Below are positions 26,501 through 38,075 of a stretch of 64,000 bases of DNA, piece by piece. The stretch is from assembly GCA_947172415.1 (NCBI GenBank), contig OX359189.1, forward strand, positions 3,052,501 through 3,116,500. The letters run 5' to 3'. The translations under genes and the position numbers were made by a program. The notes below the pieces were generated by a model. It was given only the letters and a program-made list of their open reading frames with translations. It searched no databases and had not been told where the DNA came from. Within the stretch, counting starts at the first letter, position 1; every line of letters starts with the position of its first letter. This stretch comes from Chondrosia reniformis. Its lineage: Eukaryota > Porifera > Demospongiae > Chondrillida > Chondrillidae.

Positions 26501-29500
26501 GTACTTTGGTCCCCCTGCCAAGTCAAGTCCAATATCTTATTTATACTGGGGAGAGCCCTTTAGCCGTATTCTAGGCACCCAGTTAATAAAGAAAAACAGG
26601 CCTGTAGGAAGCATTGGAAAAGTGGTAAGGCCAAAGGGAGAATATTTTGTGAGTGGAGTGAGCGAATTTTTTTTACCTAATTAAATTGGACTAGTTCTGT
26701 GCCTCAAGAGGGGGTCTCCTTCATTGCTGCTCCCTTTAATCTATAGTCATTGGTCTGCTTCTGCCATAGCCATACCAGCTGTACTGTGTCCTACGGCACC
26801 ATGCATGCATGATGTGAACAAACAAAACGAATTTGAAATAGTCATGAAAGGAAACAACCCAAACTTTTTACGTGAGAAATATACAAAATGCAAGAGTAAA
26901 ATGGCTGAGCTTGTCTTGCTTCATCTTGGACAGTGGCATGTCGACCTAGTCGTGCCATGCGTCATCCAGACACTATTTTGCCACGTGGTCATGGCGTCAG
27001 ACAGTGTTATGCAATAAAGATGGCTGCATGTGTATCTCAAATCGAAGGGAGGATAAAACGCGTTCGTTGGACCTGTTGTAGCGGTCATTTCAAGTTGGAA
27101 TCTAGCTGTACAGAAAAATTTAGTTGGGTCTGGCTTAAAAACTGGTACGGCTCTCAAAAATAGGGTAGGATGAGAGTAAAAGACATGGGGGTGAAATAGG
27201 TGGTAAAAATAAAAGACCTAATTGTCCACATACAAGACATTACTATGGTTGAAACGTCCTTTATCAATAATTTATGTTGCTGTTGCTCAATAATACCTCT
27301 GGATTAAAAGAAATTACTAGGATGATCAAATACAGGAAACAATGAATTATAAAGATTACAGGAAATGGGAGAGGGCATAATACATAAAGATGAAAAAAAT
27401 TATTAAAGGGTCTATCAATATAGGGTCAATAGTAATAAAATAATGATATACAGATAATTAATGTTAACAGCAAGAGCTGGAAATGTGGCAAGAGATGAAG
27501 CTGTCTTGACATCTAGTGGATTTGATCTCCAGATGGACAATCTGCAATAGGAGAATGACTGTTTTCCCATGTTTGTCTTGATAGAAGTAGGTTGAAGTCA
27601 AGAGCACTCCTCTTTGTGCTGTAGTGATGGGAAGGAAATTTAAGTTGATAACCAAGATACGTAGGATGGATGCATGCCCTTGACAGATTTATAGACATGT
27701 TGAGCCAGGTGGAGAAGCCTTCTAAAATCTAGTTAAATAACACCATTGTCTGGCGGCAGAGGTAGAATCAAAACGACTTCATCATCACAGCAATCAAAGA
27801 ACAGGATCCTTAAGGGTGATGGGAGAAACCAAGATACAATGGAACCTGTCTGATCCGATCACCTACGGGACCTTATTTGTCTGGCTGCATTAGACAGGTG
27901 GCCGCATTATAAAAGAATCATTAATTTTCATAGTTGATGAATAATTGCTTTTGAGTAAACTGAGGTGTTGGTCTTGGACTTGAAGTATCCTGTGTGTGAT
28001 TTTAGCAGTAGGAATAGTTACATGTACAGACCCGGAGCTTTATTAGATAACTTCTAAACTATTTATTTGTCTCTGTTATTACTATTCGTTCTTTATCAGA
28101 TCTGTTTCTTGTGTTATATATGGTAAGCTCGGCCGGATATGAAGGTAAGAAACCTCTTTGGACTTGAAAAAAGTGACCGTATCACGGATTAGACGGGTGG
28201 TTAGCTATCACACTGCGAATGCATATGAAATGAGGGTAAATATTTCTTCCACTTTGTAGATATGGTCTGCATCTTGAGCTTTATAGCAAACCTCTCTCTT
28301 ACTGATGGATCTTTCCTGACTATGTAGATATATATAGAATCAGTACATTCTGGCAGCTCCACTGTTATGGAGGATTGAAAAATAACCTCCTTAGGCTTAT
28401 AATAATAACTAGCATCGAATCCTGCTCCGGTGCCCTATGATGACACCTCCAGCGAAGGCACTTCCAACTTCCAACAACAGCTGTCTTCGTCAAGATGGGA
28501 CGAAATCTCGTATGCAGGACGTAGGAAAAACATGGTGTTTTCTGTAAAGGAGGGAATTCGTGAGGCACCTTTCTCAGGCTCGTCAAATCATCATATGCGT
28601 CACTCGTGCATAAAGGGTTAATTTTCATCTAAACTCGTCAGTTGAAAGATGTACTTCCCCTCAGTGTTAGGTACATGAGGAGCTTTAATGTACCTAACAC
28701 TTGTAGGGTCACTGCTCCAGTATGGAATGTGCAGATCAAGTGGTTTAGATACCAAATCCATTTTCAAGTCCAGGTAAACCACTGGACTCACCAGCTTATA
28801 ACCATCAGGCAAAACAAATGGTCCAGTGATTATGTAGCCATACTGAACATTTAGTTGGGCACTGCTTATGTATGAGCTACCAAGCTGTTCATGAGGGTGT
28901 ACTCTAAACCAAGAGTGATCAAGGCTTTCTTGGATAGCCCTCCATTTTCATTTGGTTCTAAGTTTTAGGTACCACTCACAATGGTATCAACCTGAATGTG
29001 GTTAATTCCAAGAGACAACCAATAAAGATCCTTCAACTGCAATTAATGATCATACAAGGCTGCATAGAGGTAGCTGGCTTCGTTCAAGATGAACAATCGA
29101 CGTTCACTTTAGGTTGATTTTAGTAACAGTAAAAGGACATTGTCTCTCAGTTTACTCTTTAGAAGTTATTCACGAATTGCTTTTTTATTTTGTTCCAGCG
29201 TTTCCACATCTGGGTTTTCAATAGTGCTGTTGTTGGAAAATGTGTATCATCTAAGAGGCTCTGCTGCTGGACTCTTCTTTTTTGGCATAGGTGTCCCTTC
29301 ATTTTCGGATAATGCTCATTTATCCTTTCTGCAATCTCTTTTGATAACATTTCTTACTCTTTCTACCATTTGTCTGCCCATGATTGCCACAGGCAAACAT
29401 TGGTGCAGGGCCACTACAATCTTCCCTTTTAGCTGCAGGACAGGGTTCTCTGTCAGATACAGAAGGTCTTAAAATGCACTCTGGTACCAAAGGGACTTCC

Positions 29501-32500
29501 CTTGCCAAAATGGTTGCCGTGACTGTCTTCTCCACCACCATAAGAGCTTCCTTGATGTCATCTAGTTTCCCTCGTACAATAATTCATGGCTGGGCGGTTG
29601 GGACATTTTCAGCTGCCTCCAAAACACTATCACCATCCTATGTAGCGAACAAAATTCAGAAAATACACACGATACGTATATCATGCCATGTACAAGTAAG
29701 TACATGTATATAAGTGCATGCTATAGTGTAAAAGCTATTATGTACACAAATTATGCTCAAGTGAAAACTGCAGTGTTGTAACTATGCTACAATATTATGA
29801 TTTTTCTGAAGATTTATGAGTACTAGGATGTGGGCAGATACATGCAGGTATACCTACCTCAAGTAGAGTGATCACTCGTGATAGATCTGGTTATGTACGT
29901 GTATCAGGCAGAAGGTGGTAGAGTAAGCACAAAGCAACTACAGTTTTGCTGTCTGTTGTAGTAAAAAGGCAAAAGAAAGACATGTACACGTATAGTCCCA
30001 ATATTAATGATTGCATGCGTGCAAACGATGTAATTAGTTCATAAAAAGAAGTGCAGGTGTTGTCAAAGGTAAAATATGTACATGAAGAAATAGAATTCTA
30101 TTTGCTAGAATTTGCAGCCACCAAGGTGATGGTGGTTGGCTGCATCCTCGTGAGCTCCCCTGATTTCCATCTATTGCAAGTGTAGTCTTCGGCCGACTTT
30201 CCGCTACAGAAATTCTTGTCTTACATGTTAGTGGACTTCATCAACTATGTGAAATGTTAGTGACCTTCACTAATTGTTATGTCACCACCGTGTAGTGAAC
30301 GCTGGAGGTGGTGAATGTCACTACATTTGGTAGTGATGTTCACCACAATGTTTTTACAGTGAAATTCTTTCAGTTTTTCATTGGTGCACATTGGAAAGCA
30401 CACCCGAAGTTGACTGAGTAGTCCCTTGCTGCTCTCTTTAAAGGGGAACATTCCCAAGCCACAACTTTACTTTTGTCTAGGGATGCAGCAAGGAACTGCC
30501 CAGTCAAAGTACATAGTTTGCTCCCTGCCAAGACTGGTCAGTTCACCTGTCTTGGTATTACACTGCCCATGCCTGTTAAGCAAGACAGTGAATGGTTTTT
30601 CCCAGACCAGATCTCTGTCTGGAACCTTAGCGGTAAATTGCCATTCAGTCTTATAGAAGTTTGTTCGCTTTGTGCCCAGATTTAATTGTTTTACTCTCTT
30701 TGTAATATATCTATACTTGGCAAGCAGAGCTTCAGCCAAACTGTCAGTTACAAGCAATGATCTTTCCAAGACTTCCATCAATTTTGGGATAACCTCCTTG
30801 ATTTCAGCCAAGGATGTGGCAACTAATATGCCATTCAGTAGGTTGTATATCTCCTTGCTTCAAGTATAAAGGTTATAGAAGCCTCATAAAACCAAGTTTA
30901 AGTCAATCACTATTTTAAGCAAATTAATCATATACAAATCTCCCCTCTATATTCCTTATCTACATGCATCACTGTATACCTTATTACTTTTTCCAAATGC
31001 ATGTGCTAGTCATTGTTGCAAGCACTGCCATCCCTTCTTCTAACTTCTCTTTAGATTTTTATTATAACTTGTATTTACTGCATATCGGGAATTGAATGCG
31101 TGTGTCAAAAGAATGCGTATTGCGAGTTTTGACTGTATGCGCAATCTTTTGACACGTATTGATTTGACACCTCATAATTTCGTATACACGTCCCGTACAC
31201 CTAAGCTTTATCTCACATTCTTTAACCACAATGTTTACTTAAACGCGTAATTCGCAATCTTTAACTCTCGCATTCATATCCCGATATACGGTATTAGATT
31301 ATTATATAGCTTTCAATTTATAGTTGATAGGATGATGGTGGCCCTGGTTGGTAGGATGATGGTGGCCCCGGTTGGTAGGATGATGGTGGTCCCGGTTGGT
31401 AGGATGATGGTGGCCCCAGTTGGTAGGATGATGGTGGCCCCGGTTGATAGGATGATGGTGGCCCCGGTTGATAGGATGATGGTGGCCCCGGTTGGTAGGA
31501 TGATGGTGGCCCCGGTTGGTAGGATGCTGGTGGCCCTGGTTGGTAGGATGATGGTGGCCCCAGTTGGTAGGGTAATTGTGTGTAAGGCATTAGTATTGTT
31601 GGTTGGTTCAGAAGCTGAACACCAGGTGGCCTTGTATAATTATTATACCGTGACCTAAGGTAAAAAGGCACAAAAACTTGGTATGCTTTTCTTTTTGATG
31701 CCTCCTAAGTGAACTGGGTTCTGTGTACCTCTTTCACAACCAGGTTATAAGCAAGCATACTTTTTCTGTATATATACAAAGAAAAGATTATTATACAAAA
31801 TACATTGATATACGTACATATACAAAACAGTTGTCAAACGTCAATTATCTGAACGTCAATTATATAAATTGTCGATTATCCGAACGTCGTCGCAAGATGC
31901 TGACTCAGCCAAAAATGGCCACCAACCAACGTAAGAGAACTGTACTAAGTGTAGACCAGAAGTTTGAGATCTGCAAACGATTAAAGAAAGGGGCTACTAT
32001 TACTTCACTTTTGAAGGAATTGAATATTGGGAAGTTGATGATTTGTGATATAAAGCGAAATGAAGAAAAATTGGTCACTTTTGTTGAGAAACTCTTCTTT
32101 ACTTCTATAACTTCTTTTTTCATGACATGCAGTATATTTACTGTAGGGGGAGAGGTTTTTGTGTTACAGTACTACCAATTATGCATTCACTTTGTTCATG
32201 GTGTAATGCTGTTTGATTATACGTACTTTTTCATTTTACGAACAGGCTAATCCCCAATTAGTTTGGATAATTGACTTTCTACTGTATACAATTTTTGGGA
32301 GTATTTAGTATACTGAAGATTTAGCTGGGTATCACTTATGTATGAGCTACCAAGTTGAGGGTGTACTCTAAACCAGCAGTGATCAAGGCTCTCTGGGATA
32401 GCCCCTCCATTTTCATTTGGTTCTTGGTTATAGGTACCACCTACAATGATATCAACCTGATTGTAGTTAACTCCAAAAGATCCTTATAAAGATCCTTCAA

Positions 32501-35500
32501 CTGCAATTAATGATCATACAAGGCTGCATAGAGGAGGGCAGGGAATACCCCTCCCCCCTAAGCAACTTCCTTAGTTCCTTTCTGATCTAAAATGCTTGCA
32601 TTTTTGCATACCAATGAAATATCCATTGAATATTTTTGCTATCTAACTATGAAACATGCTGTGTGGTCAGTGGGTTCTCAGCAACGAGTGAAACTGTCAC
32701 TGAAGTTGCAGCAGGCTAGATGGTGTGTTTTATCATTCTATAATGGGGCTAAATGGTGTGTTTTGACTTAATATGATTTCTGTATTAAACTTGCAACAGA
32801 AGTGGGTGTCAGTAATCGCTGGACTGGATTACTGGACTGGACTACTGGACTGGACTACTGGACTGCCATAATTATTTGCACAGCACAATAATAATGATGT
32901 CATAATATGGCCACGGGCCTACGCAACGTAGTCTAGAGTATCTTCGACTAAAACGTTTATATGGCTGCAATTCCACGAAGGACAGCAGACTATTCTCCTG
33001 TAGTATGGCTATGTACGAATGGAATTTGAAAACGGTTTGGAGAAAAAGTAACTCCAATAGTAAAAGAAACTCCAAAGGTGTTAGCTACATACAGCACAGC
33101 ACATTGTTTGACTTAACTAGAAGACTATATTCAGATGGATAGCTAATGTTTTGTTACACGCACTGCGACCCCCCTGACAGATGCATATCTACGTATATAG
33201 CTACCAATATCGCAGTGCAATTAATGCACATATACAAGCAAGTGCATGTATTACTATGCTGTATATATGTATCTGCATGTGCGTTAATTGAGCTGGGAAA
33301 GTAATGTATGTAGCTATATAGGCTGTGGCTACATGTCCAATTGTCAGCTCAGCAAAATAATATGAAACAAGCTAAACTCAGCTAGCACATAAAACTGAAA
33401 CTCAACAATAACATTGTAATGATGTCAGTGTTTGTCAGTGTTTGTGTCCAACAATCCAAATACTGATGCCAGGTGAGCCTTGTGAATTGGAGACAGTTGC
33501 TCTTGTACCTCATCAGGTACCTCAAGCTGTGCTGGCACAAAGTCTGGGCATCGTAGCCACACACACTCTGGTGTGCAATGGTAGTACACGTAAGCATGCA
33601 AGCACAACCAACCTAAAGTTCTTCCCCTTCAGTACTTTCAATGGGGACCCTTCTACTATCACAGGCTGCTGAACAGGTTGTTGATTGTAGCTGCCAAATG
33701 TCACCTCCTCCTCAGAATCAGAGTCAATTGTGATGGGAGCTTCTCTCCCTGATCCAAGCTGTTAACATATTAGATGACCATGTTACCCACAGCAATTTAC
33801 TAGCAAAATTTCTATGACACACAGTTGTACCATGCAATTACCTCTGCCATAGCAGCAAAAGTCACGAAGAACACCAAGAACAACGCCATCGAATGGGTTG
33901 TGGTCGTGGAATATGAACTGTGATTAAAGAGATAGAAAACAACCAGAGGCCACGGGGATTTGCACTTAAAGCTTAGTACACATGCTAATAAGAAGTTTTG
34001 TTCTACTTCCTGGCTTGCTGGGATTTTAAGCTTTTGGAAGCCCCAAAGTAGGTGGTTTCTAAATTTAGAAATAGGAGTTGAAACATCAACCTGCATGGGC
34101 ATGTTTAAAATAAAACTTACTTCTGCACATCAGGTGACATCCTTAAAATTAGCTAGTCCAACAGAGGGGACCATTCCTTTAATTTTAGCTTCACTGAGAG
34201 CAATAAATTCAGTTCCATCAATGTCATTATCTACAATGAAAGAATGACAATAAATATTTATTATTCTGCTCCAATTAACCCTACATGGGTTGTATTTTTT
34301 ACAGAACCAGTCTAAATTATAAACATTTTAATGGCTCAATCTTTATCTTTGATTAAAAACTGCAGTACTGATTAAAAAACATAACTACCTTAAACGTGTG
34401 TAGCCTTGCTTAGTTCTAGCGGGTACATGCGCTTACACGCGAGTACTCACTTAGTTAACACTTTAGAGTCTAGGCTAGAAAATCGAATAATTGCAACTTA
34501 CCTATTTCAAACTAGACTATAAACCTTCTTGTAGGGTATATAATGGTAAGGTAAGGCAGTCGTCGGCCATTTTCTCCTGTATATATTTACTAAAATACAC
34601 GGACGTATACCATATACGTAATGTAATAGTCGTTTAATTATCATGTATTTATACTTGATTGTTCTCACGTCTTTGGTCATTAATATCTAGTGTGAACTTA
34701 CTTGAATAAGAGAGCCTCCGCAAATTTGAGCGAACATGACTACCCACCTTTTTAGTTATCAGAGAGAGCAAATCGTTCATTTATTTGAAGAAGGCCCTAC
34801 AACTTCAAAAATAATACCAATACTAGAAAAAGCTACACTAAATGTTTAACGTTAACACAGTCAACCAAACCCTTATCTTTCGATTCCAGCCATTCCATGG
34901 AAATCTTGTTGTACCTGTGAGGCATTTTCTTTGCGAGCTACTTTGAAAATTCGATTAACAGTGATATATGTAATAGATGATGACTTTATTGGTGTCAAGA
35001 GCACCTGACAAAAATTTCCAGTTATGGTTGCTTGTTCAGTTCCAAGATCACTAAGTTCACCGGTAAAGGTGTTGCACTGGTCATGATGAATTAATATTAG
35101 CCTTTAATATTCTCCTGAAGGGTTAGGAACTACCTGATCAGTGTGTTCTTTCTATATACAGTATAAAGGCTTAATAGTACAATGGGTAAATTCTGTTATT
35201 TTGAACCTGCTTTGTTAATGTTATACCTATTTTTGCAGCTATATAAGTATGTAATCCCAATTGATACCCAGAAGTTGACTGTTTAAAAGTTGTGCCAATG
35301 AGCAAATATTTCCTCTTAAATTGGCTGTTTTCAATTGGATAATCAACTGGTTCATCATCTTGGGAATTTGTCTTGGGAATTTTGCTTTATTATTTGGTTG
35401 TACATCTTAATCTATACATCTGTACATCTATTAATTAGACTTGTTCCCAAATTTGGATACATAACCTGTTTAAATTTTGCACCGCTGTTACCACTTGATC

Positions 35501-37153
35501 ACTGCTTACCATACTTACCATACTGTTTGTATTTTTATTGGAACTCTTATGCAGCCAGACCAAAACGTAAAATGATGACTTCTGATTTAAATAGCATTTT
35601 TATGAAAACGCTCACTCTTTCTCTGAACAGTGAAAACTGGTTAAGGAGAAATCCATGGTGCAAGTCGAATCATTTCTCGTTACCAGTATTTCTTGCTATC
35701 GGTTGTTGGTTAACGATTCCCTTATGTTAACGGTTAATGCCTTTTAAAGTGTAAAGCACCTTTTGTTGTTGGCTTTAGGCAACCATTTAACGGTTGACGC
35801 TTATCGCTTAACGTTTAATGTTTGTTGAAATAAGCAGAAACAATATTAATGCTTATCATTTGCCACTTATCGGTTTATTTAACTCTTGTAAATTCTCGTT
35901 TAACGTTTCACTGTTACTTTTTCTGTGGCGCGTACTGTACAAACGTGTTCAGGCCTTTGCGTTAACAGGCACTTTTCGCGAAAAACAGTATATTTTAGTA
36001 CAGTAAATAATCTGGTCTTGGCGAATTGTTTGTGTTAAGCAATATTTCGTGTTAAGCGACTTTGTGTTAGGCAGTTTTCACTGTAAATAATAATTATATC
36101 TGATTCTTAAACGGCCAACACTTGAACACTCATTGACAAGTCTTTCAAAACCATTGTTAATAATATTAGCCTTAGCAGAAGGTTTTATTAGACAAGGCAC
36201 ATGGACTTGAATTGACGAATATTATGTTGGATACGTATTAACACTTACTGTATTTTTTTTATTTAGAAATGTCAGTGAAAATTGTCAGATGGCTCTCTTT
36301 TCTGCTACCTATGATGATACTGTTATGAACTTTGCTAAACAGATAATTAGGAAACCACTCATCCTCCGACTAAAAAGAGAAGAGGAATCACTTGACAACA
36401 TTAAGCAATTCTACATCAAGTGTAATACCAATGAAGATAAGTACATGTCCTTAGCAAACATTTATGGTACTATCACCGTGGGACAAGCGATGATATTCTG
36501 TCAAGTGAGCTTACAGCACACAATGTATATACGTATATATGCTGTATGCTGTTGCAAGTCTATAGCTATTTTACTTTAGGTTTTATGAATGTCTGTGTTA
36601 GAATTAACAGTATTAAATGGTTGTGGTTAGGCTTGTATTCAAACTATGTGATTAAAATATCATTTTTTTATGTATATAGCTACATAGGTATATATGCTGT
36701 ATATTTATGTGGTGTGCTTAATTTTTACAGACAAAAAGAGCAGCTAATTGGCTAGCAGCCAAGTTGGTGAAGGATGGTCATGCTGTAGGTCTACTGACTG
36801 GAGAGTTGGAACCTGACCAGAGAGTTGCTGTGTTGGCTAGATTTAGAGATGGTAAGGAGAAAGTGCTCATCACGACTAATGTAATGGCAAGAGGAATTGA
36901 CATAGAACAAGTCACCATGGTAGTCAATTATGATGTACCACTGGATGTAGACCATAGACCAGATTTTGAAACCTACCTTCACCGCATTGGACGTACTGGA
37001 AGATTTGGAAAGACTGGTCTAGCTATTAATCTAGTAGATGGACCAAGATCGTATCACAATCTAATGAAGATTCAGGAGTACTTTGGTAGAAAAATAGAAG
37101 AATTAAAGACAGATGACCCAGATGTAATTGAAGAGGCTGTAGGTGAAAAGTGA
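23548..37153 (+). CDS. DDX19: DDX19/DBP5, DEAD-box RNA helicase of mRNA export
   Basis: Seven exons, 23548-23816, 24616-24708, 24800-24902, 25329-25443, 26244-26421, 36267-36504 and 36731-37153, give 472 codons (human DDX19B 479). The helicase acts at the cytoplasmic face of the nuclear pore, where it strips export factors from mRNA with GLE1 and NUP214. All helicase motifs are present: the Q motif region [14 protein letters not shown], motif [11 protein letters not shown], Ia [20 protein letters not shown] within [25 protein letters not shown] and [10 protein letters not shown]. Phases agree across every junction, including the 9,845-bp intron 5 (26422-36266), which carries MITEs, minisatellites and gene fragments while the other introns are under 1 kb. 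The N-terminus ([14 protein letters not shown]) is acidic as in the family. A poly(A) signal lies at 37313. Confidence 0.96.
23955..24055 (+). repeat. Dispersed repeat shared with 11985-12095
   Basis: In DDX19 intron 1; it is the reverse complement of the segment at 11985-12095, with GCGATCAGGCTTTACAAG as a shared word. No coding content. Confidence 0.55.
24989..25300. repeat. 29-bp minisatellite in DDX19 intron 3
   Basis: About eleven copies of a 29-bp unit built from TATGACATATACATAC and CTGTACTTA. The phase word TACCTGTACT recurs at 25021, 25050 and 25079. Most differences are at two positions (CGTA versus CATA). Confidence 0.9.
25552..25735. repeat. 21-bp minisatellite in DDX19 intron 4
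   Basis: About eight or nine diverged copies of a 21-bp unit beginning AATGATCGAAACCGCC. Since 21 is a multiple of three, all frames of the array are partly open; the resulting heptad-like frame is not evidence of a gene. Confidence 0.85.
26422..27248. other. Start of the giant DDX19 intron; no gene recognised
   Basis: Open stretches at 26724-27163 on the plus strand have no family I recognise and no convincing splice context. They may be eroded element sequence. Confidence 0.4.
27249..27310 (+). repeat. Solo arm of the 61.97-kb foldback MITE
   Basis: Matches the right arm of the element at 61972-62334: GAAACGTCC, then TTATGTTGCTGTTGCTC and AATACCTCTGGATTAA. It retains the GAAAC half of the hammerhead-like core. 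Confidence 0.75.
27836..28212. mobile_element. Possible Tc1/pogo-type MITE
   Basis: The left side (CAATGGAACCTGTCTGATCC and ACGGGACC) and the right side, read inverted (CACCCGTCTAATCCG and ACGGTCAC), are loosely similar, and the wording resembles pogo/mariner-like ends. The terminal match is weak and no clean TA duplication was fixed. Confidence 0.35.
28365..29075 (-). pseudogene. ZU5-domain (possibly death-ZU5) gene fragment
   Basis: Minus-strand reading around 28850-28620 gives [20 protein letters not shown] and onward [14 protein letters not shown], ending [12 protein letters not shown] before a stop. The SPVV... KPL...IP pattern is typical of ZU5 domains, found in ankyrin/UNC5 relatives and expanded with death domains in some non-bilaterians. 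Upstream, at about 29060-28990, [19 protein letters not shown] resembles a death-domain helix, but stops interrupt it. The part beyond 28618 shifts frame. A second copy of the upstream segment lies at 32329-32540. No start or complete exon set was found, so it is treated as debris inside the DDX19 intron. Confidence 0.45.
29100..30890 (-). other. Unrecognised open stretches, antisense in DDX19 intron
   Basis: Minus-strand open frames at 29541-29159 (basic, with [19 protein letters not shown]) and 30811-30467 (with [18 protein letters not shown] and [12 protein letters not shown]) look protein-like in composition. I cannot assign a family or join them by splice sites. They may belong to the same decayed gene as the ZU5 fragment or to an old DNA transposon. 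Confidence 0.3.
31076..31293. mobile_element. 218-bp MITE with terminal inverted repeats
   Basis: Left end TACTGCATATCGGGA then TTGAATGCG; right end, read inverted, TACCGTATATCGGGA then ATGAATGCG. The arms match at nearly every position for about 25 bp and end in TA. There is no coding capacity. Confidence 0.75.
31318..31671 (-). repeat. 24-bp coding-like minisatellite, (YQPGPPSS)n on the minus strand
   Basis: About ten copies of a 24-bp unit (GGTTGGTAGGATGATGGTGG and four more bases) at about 31325-31570. On the minus strand the array is fully open as the octapeptide repeat YQPGPPSS, with one A-for-S change. It is preceded by [18 protein letters not shown] and an acceptor-like CCTTAG near 31655. 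This could be the last exon of a proline-rich antisense gene, or a chance open array; no upstream exon was found. Confidence 0.6.
31828..32284 (+). mobile_element. Internally deleted pogo/Tigger element
   Basis: Ends match inverted: CAGTTGTCAAACGTCAATTATC on the left and CAGTAGAAAGTCAATTATCC on the right, flanked by TA-rich sequence. Inside, 31897-32085 encodes the N-terminal CENP-B/pogo DNA-binding helix-turn-helix ([20 protein letters not shown], then [10 protein letters not shown] and CDIKRNEEK). The DDE catalytic domain is missing, so this is a non-autonomous derivative. Confidence 0.75.
32329..32540 (-). repeat. Second copy of the 28862-29075 segment
   Basis: Shares long stretches with 28862-29075, for example TATGAGCTACCAAG, CCTCCATTTTCATTTGGTTC and GATCCTTCAACTGCAATTAA, in the same orientation about 3.5 kb apart, with small indels. 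It belongs to the death/ZU5-like debris. Confidence 0.7.
32541..33380. other. Intronic, nothing recognised
   Basis: Contains a short CTGGACTGGACTA direct repeat at 32818-32865 and otherwise no structure I can support. Confidence 0.4.
33382..33889 (-). CDS. Possible small secreted protein nested antisense in DDX19 intron
   Basis: Exon 33889-33842 encodes [16 protein letters not shown], a good signal peptide, and ends in a GTAATT donor. Exon 33758-33613 follows an AACAG acceptor in phase and reads [20 protein letters not shown], then a Q/P/V stretch and [10 protein letters not shown], with donor GTTGGT. Further coding beyond 33613 is unclear: one frame ends soon (near 33522), another runs as [20 protein letters not shown] to a stop near 33425. 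No homologue is recognised. The splice phasing is the main support; it could be an evolutionarily young or decaying gene. Confidence 0.35.
35629..36082. mobile_element. 454-bp MITE with CAGTGAAAACTG ends
   Basis: Starts CAGTGAAAACTG and ends with its exact complement, CAGTTTTCACTG. Internal sequence is full of TTAACG/GTTAAGC words in both orientations. No transposase. The superfamily is not certain (pogo- or hAT-like ends). Confidence 0.7.
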
Positions 37154-37312
37154 CAGCTCAGCAAATGCACCAGCTAACAGCCACCTAATTGAATTCATTC
37201 CTTTCGTATTATTTACTTTTAATGTTAAGGAGCACCTTAGTATGTACTGTAAATGTTTACCATCTTAATTTATATGTCATGCACTGTAATTATGTTCATA
37301 TCTCTTAGATGA

Positions 37313-37318
37313 AATAAA
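37313..37318 (+). terminator. Poly(A) signal of DDX19
   Basis: AATAAA 160 bases after the DDX19 stop codon. Confidence 0.6.
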
Positions 37319-37821
37319 TATCTTTGGTATATAAATAGAAAGTGAAGTTCAAACTTTTAATCAGTCTCTCTCGATCTATATTTAGGGGTATGGAATAAGG
37401 GTATATCAGATAGTGTAGTACTCTCTTATAGTAGGGATCATTGAAAAATATGGAAAATTAACAATAATTATGTGTTAAGGCTATAGCTAACCATACAGAA
37501 GTGGCATACTGAAATTTAGTAAACACACATCACTTCTATGTTTGGTGCATCATTTAGTTATTATATTCCAAACATAGGAGTGAGTAAGATTAAGTCACTT
37601 AAATCTCACTGTGCTGCTGCTGTATGGCTAGCCTTATCACATGATCACTGTCTTATTTTGTAACTGTGCCAGTCACTGTTGCAGGTACTGGGATCCCTAT
37701 ATACTTCTGACTTAATATTTATTTTAACTTGTACACTTTGCATAGGAACTATATACAATATGAATGTGTCAATGTAAAATTAATTCCAATGAAAGACATA
37801 CAAACATGTACATTTAGTATG

Positions 37822-38075
37822 TACCATATAGCCGGAAAATTTGGCGATTTGTCGAGTAGTTTGAAGCTCGCCAAATTTAAATCTTCGCCAAATTTTCCTT
37901 AAGCAGGATAAACAGCTATCGATATCGAACGTAACGGTACCATCGTCCATTTAAACAATTAAGCCAACGATTGCGTCATAATTACGGGGCAATACGCCAA
38001 ATATAAAACTCGCCAAATGCAAAATCGGGTATTTCGCCAAATATATTGCCCGCCAAATTTTCCGGCTATACGGTA
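37822..38075. mobile_element. 254-bp MITE with long terminal inverted repeats
   Basis: Left end TACCATATAGCCGGAAAATT then TGGCG; right end inverted TACCGTATAGCCGGAAAATT then TGGCG. The arms match over about 25 bases with one difference. The interior repeats the word CGCCAAAT in both orientations. No coding capacity. Confidence 0.85.

Noticed and set aside
33501-33525. Minus-strand CTGATGAGG near 33515 as a ribozyme core
   Set aside because: No stem II or GAAA box in range.
35335-35730. 131-residue plus-strand open frame with hydrophobic stretches
   Set aside because: It overlaps the start of a CAGTGAAAACTG-bounded MITE, has no family resemblance and no splice context; chance in AT-rich DNA.
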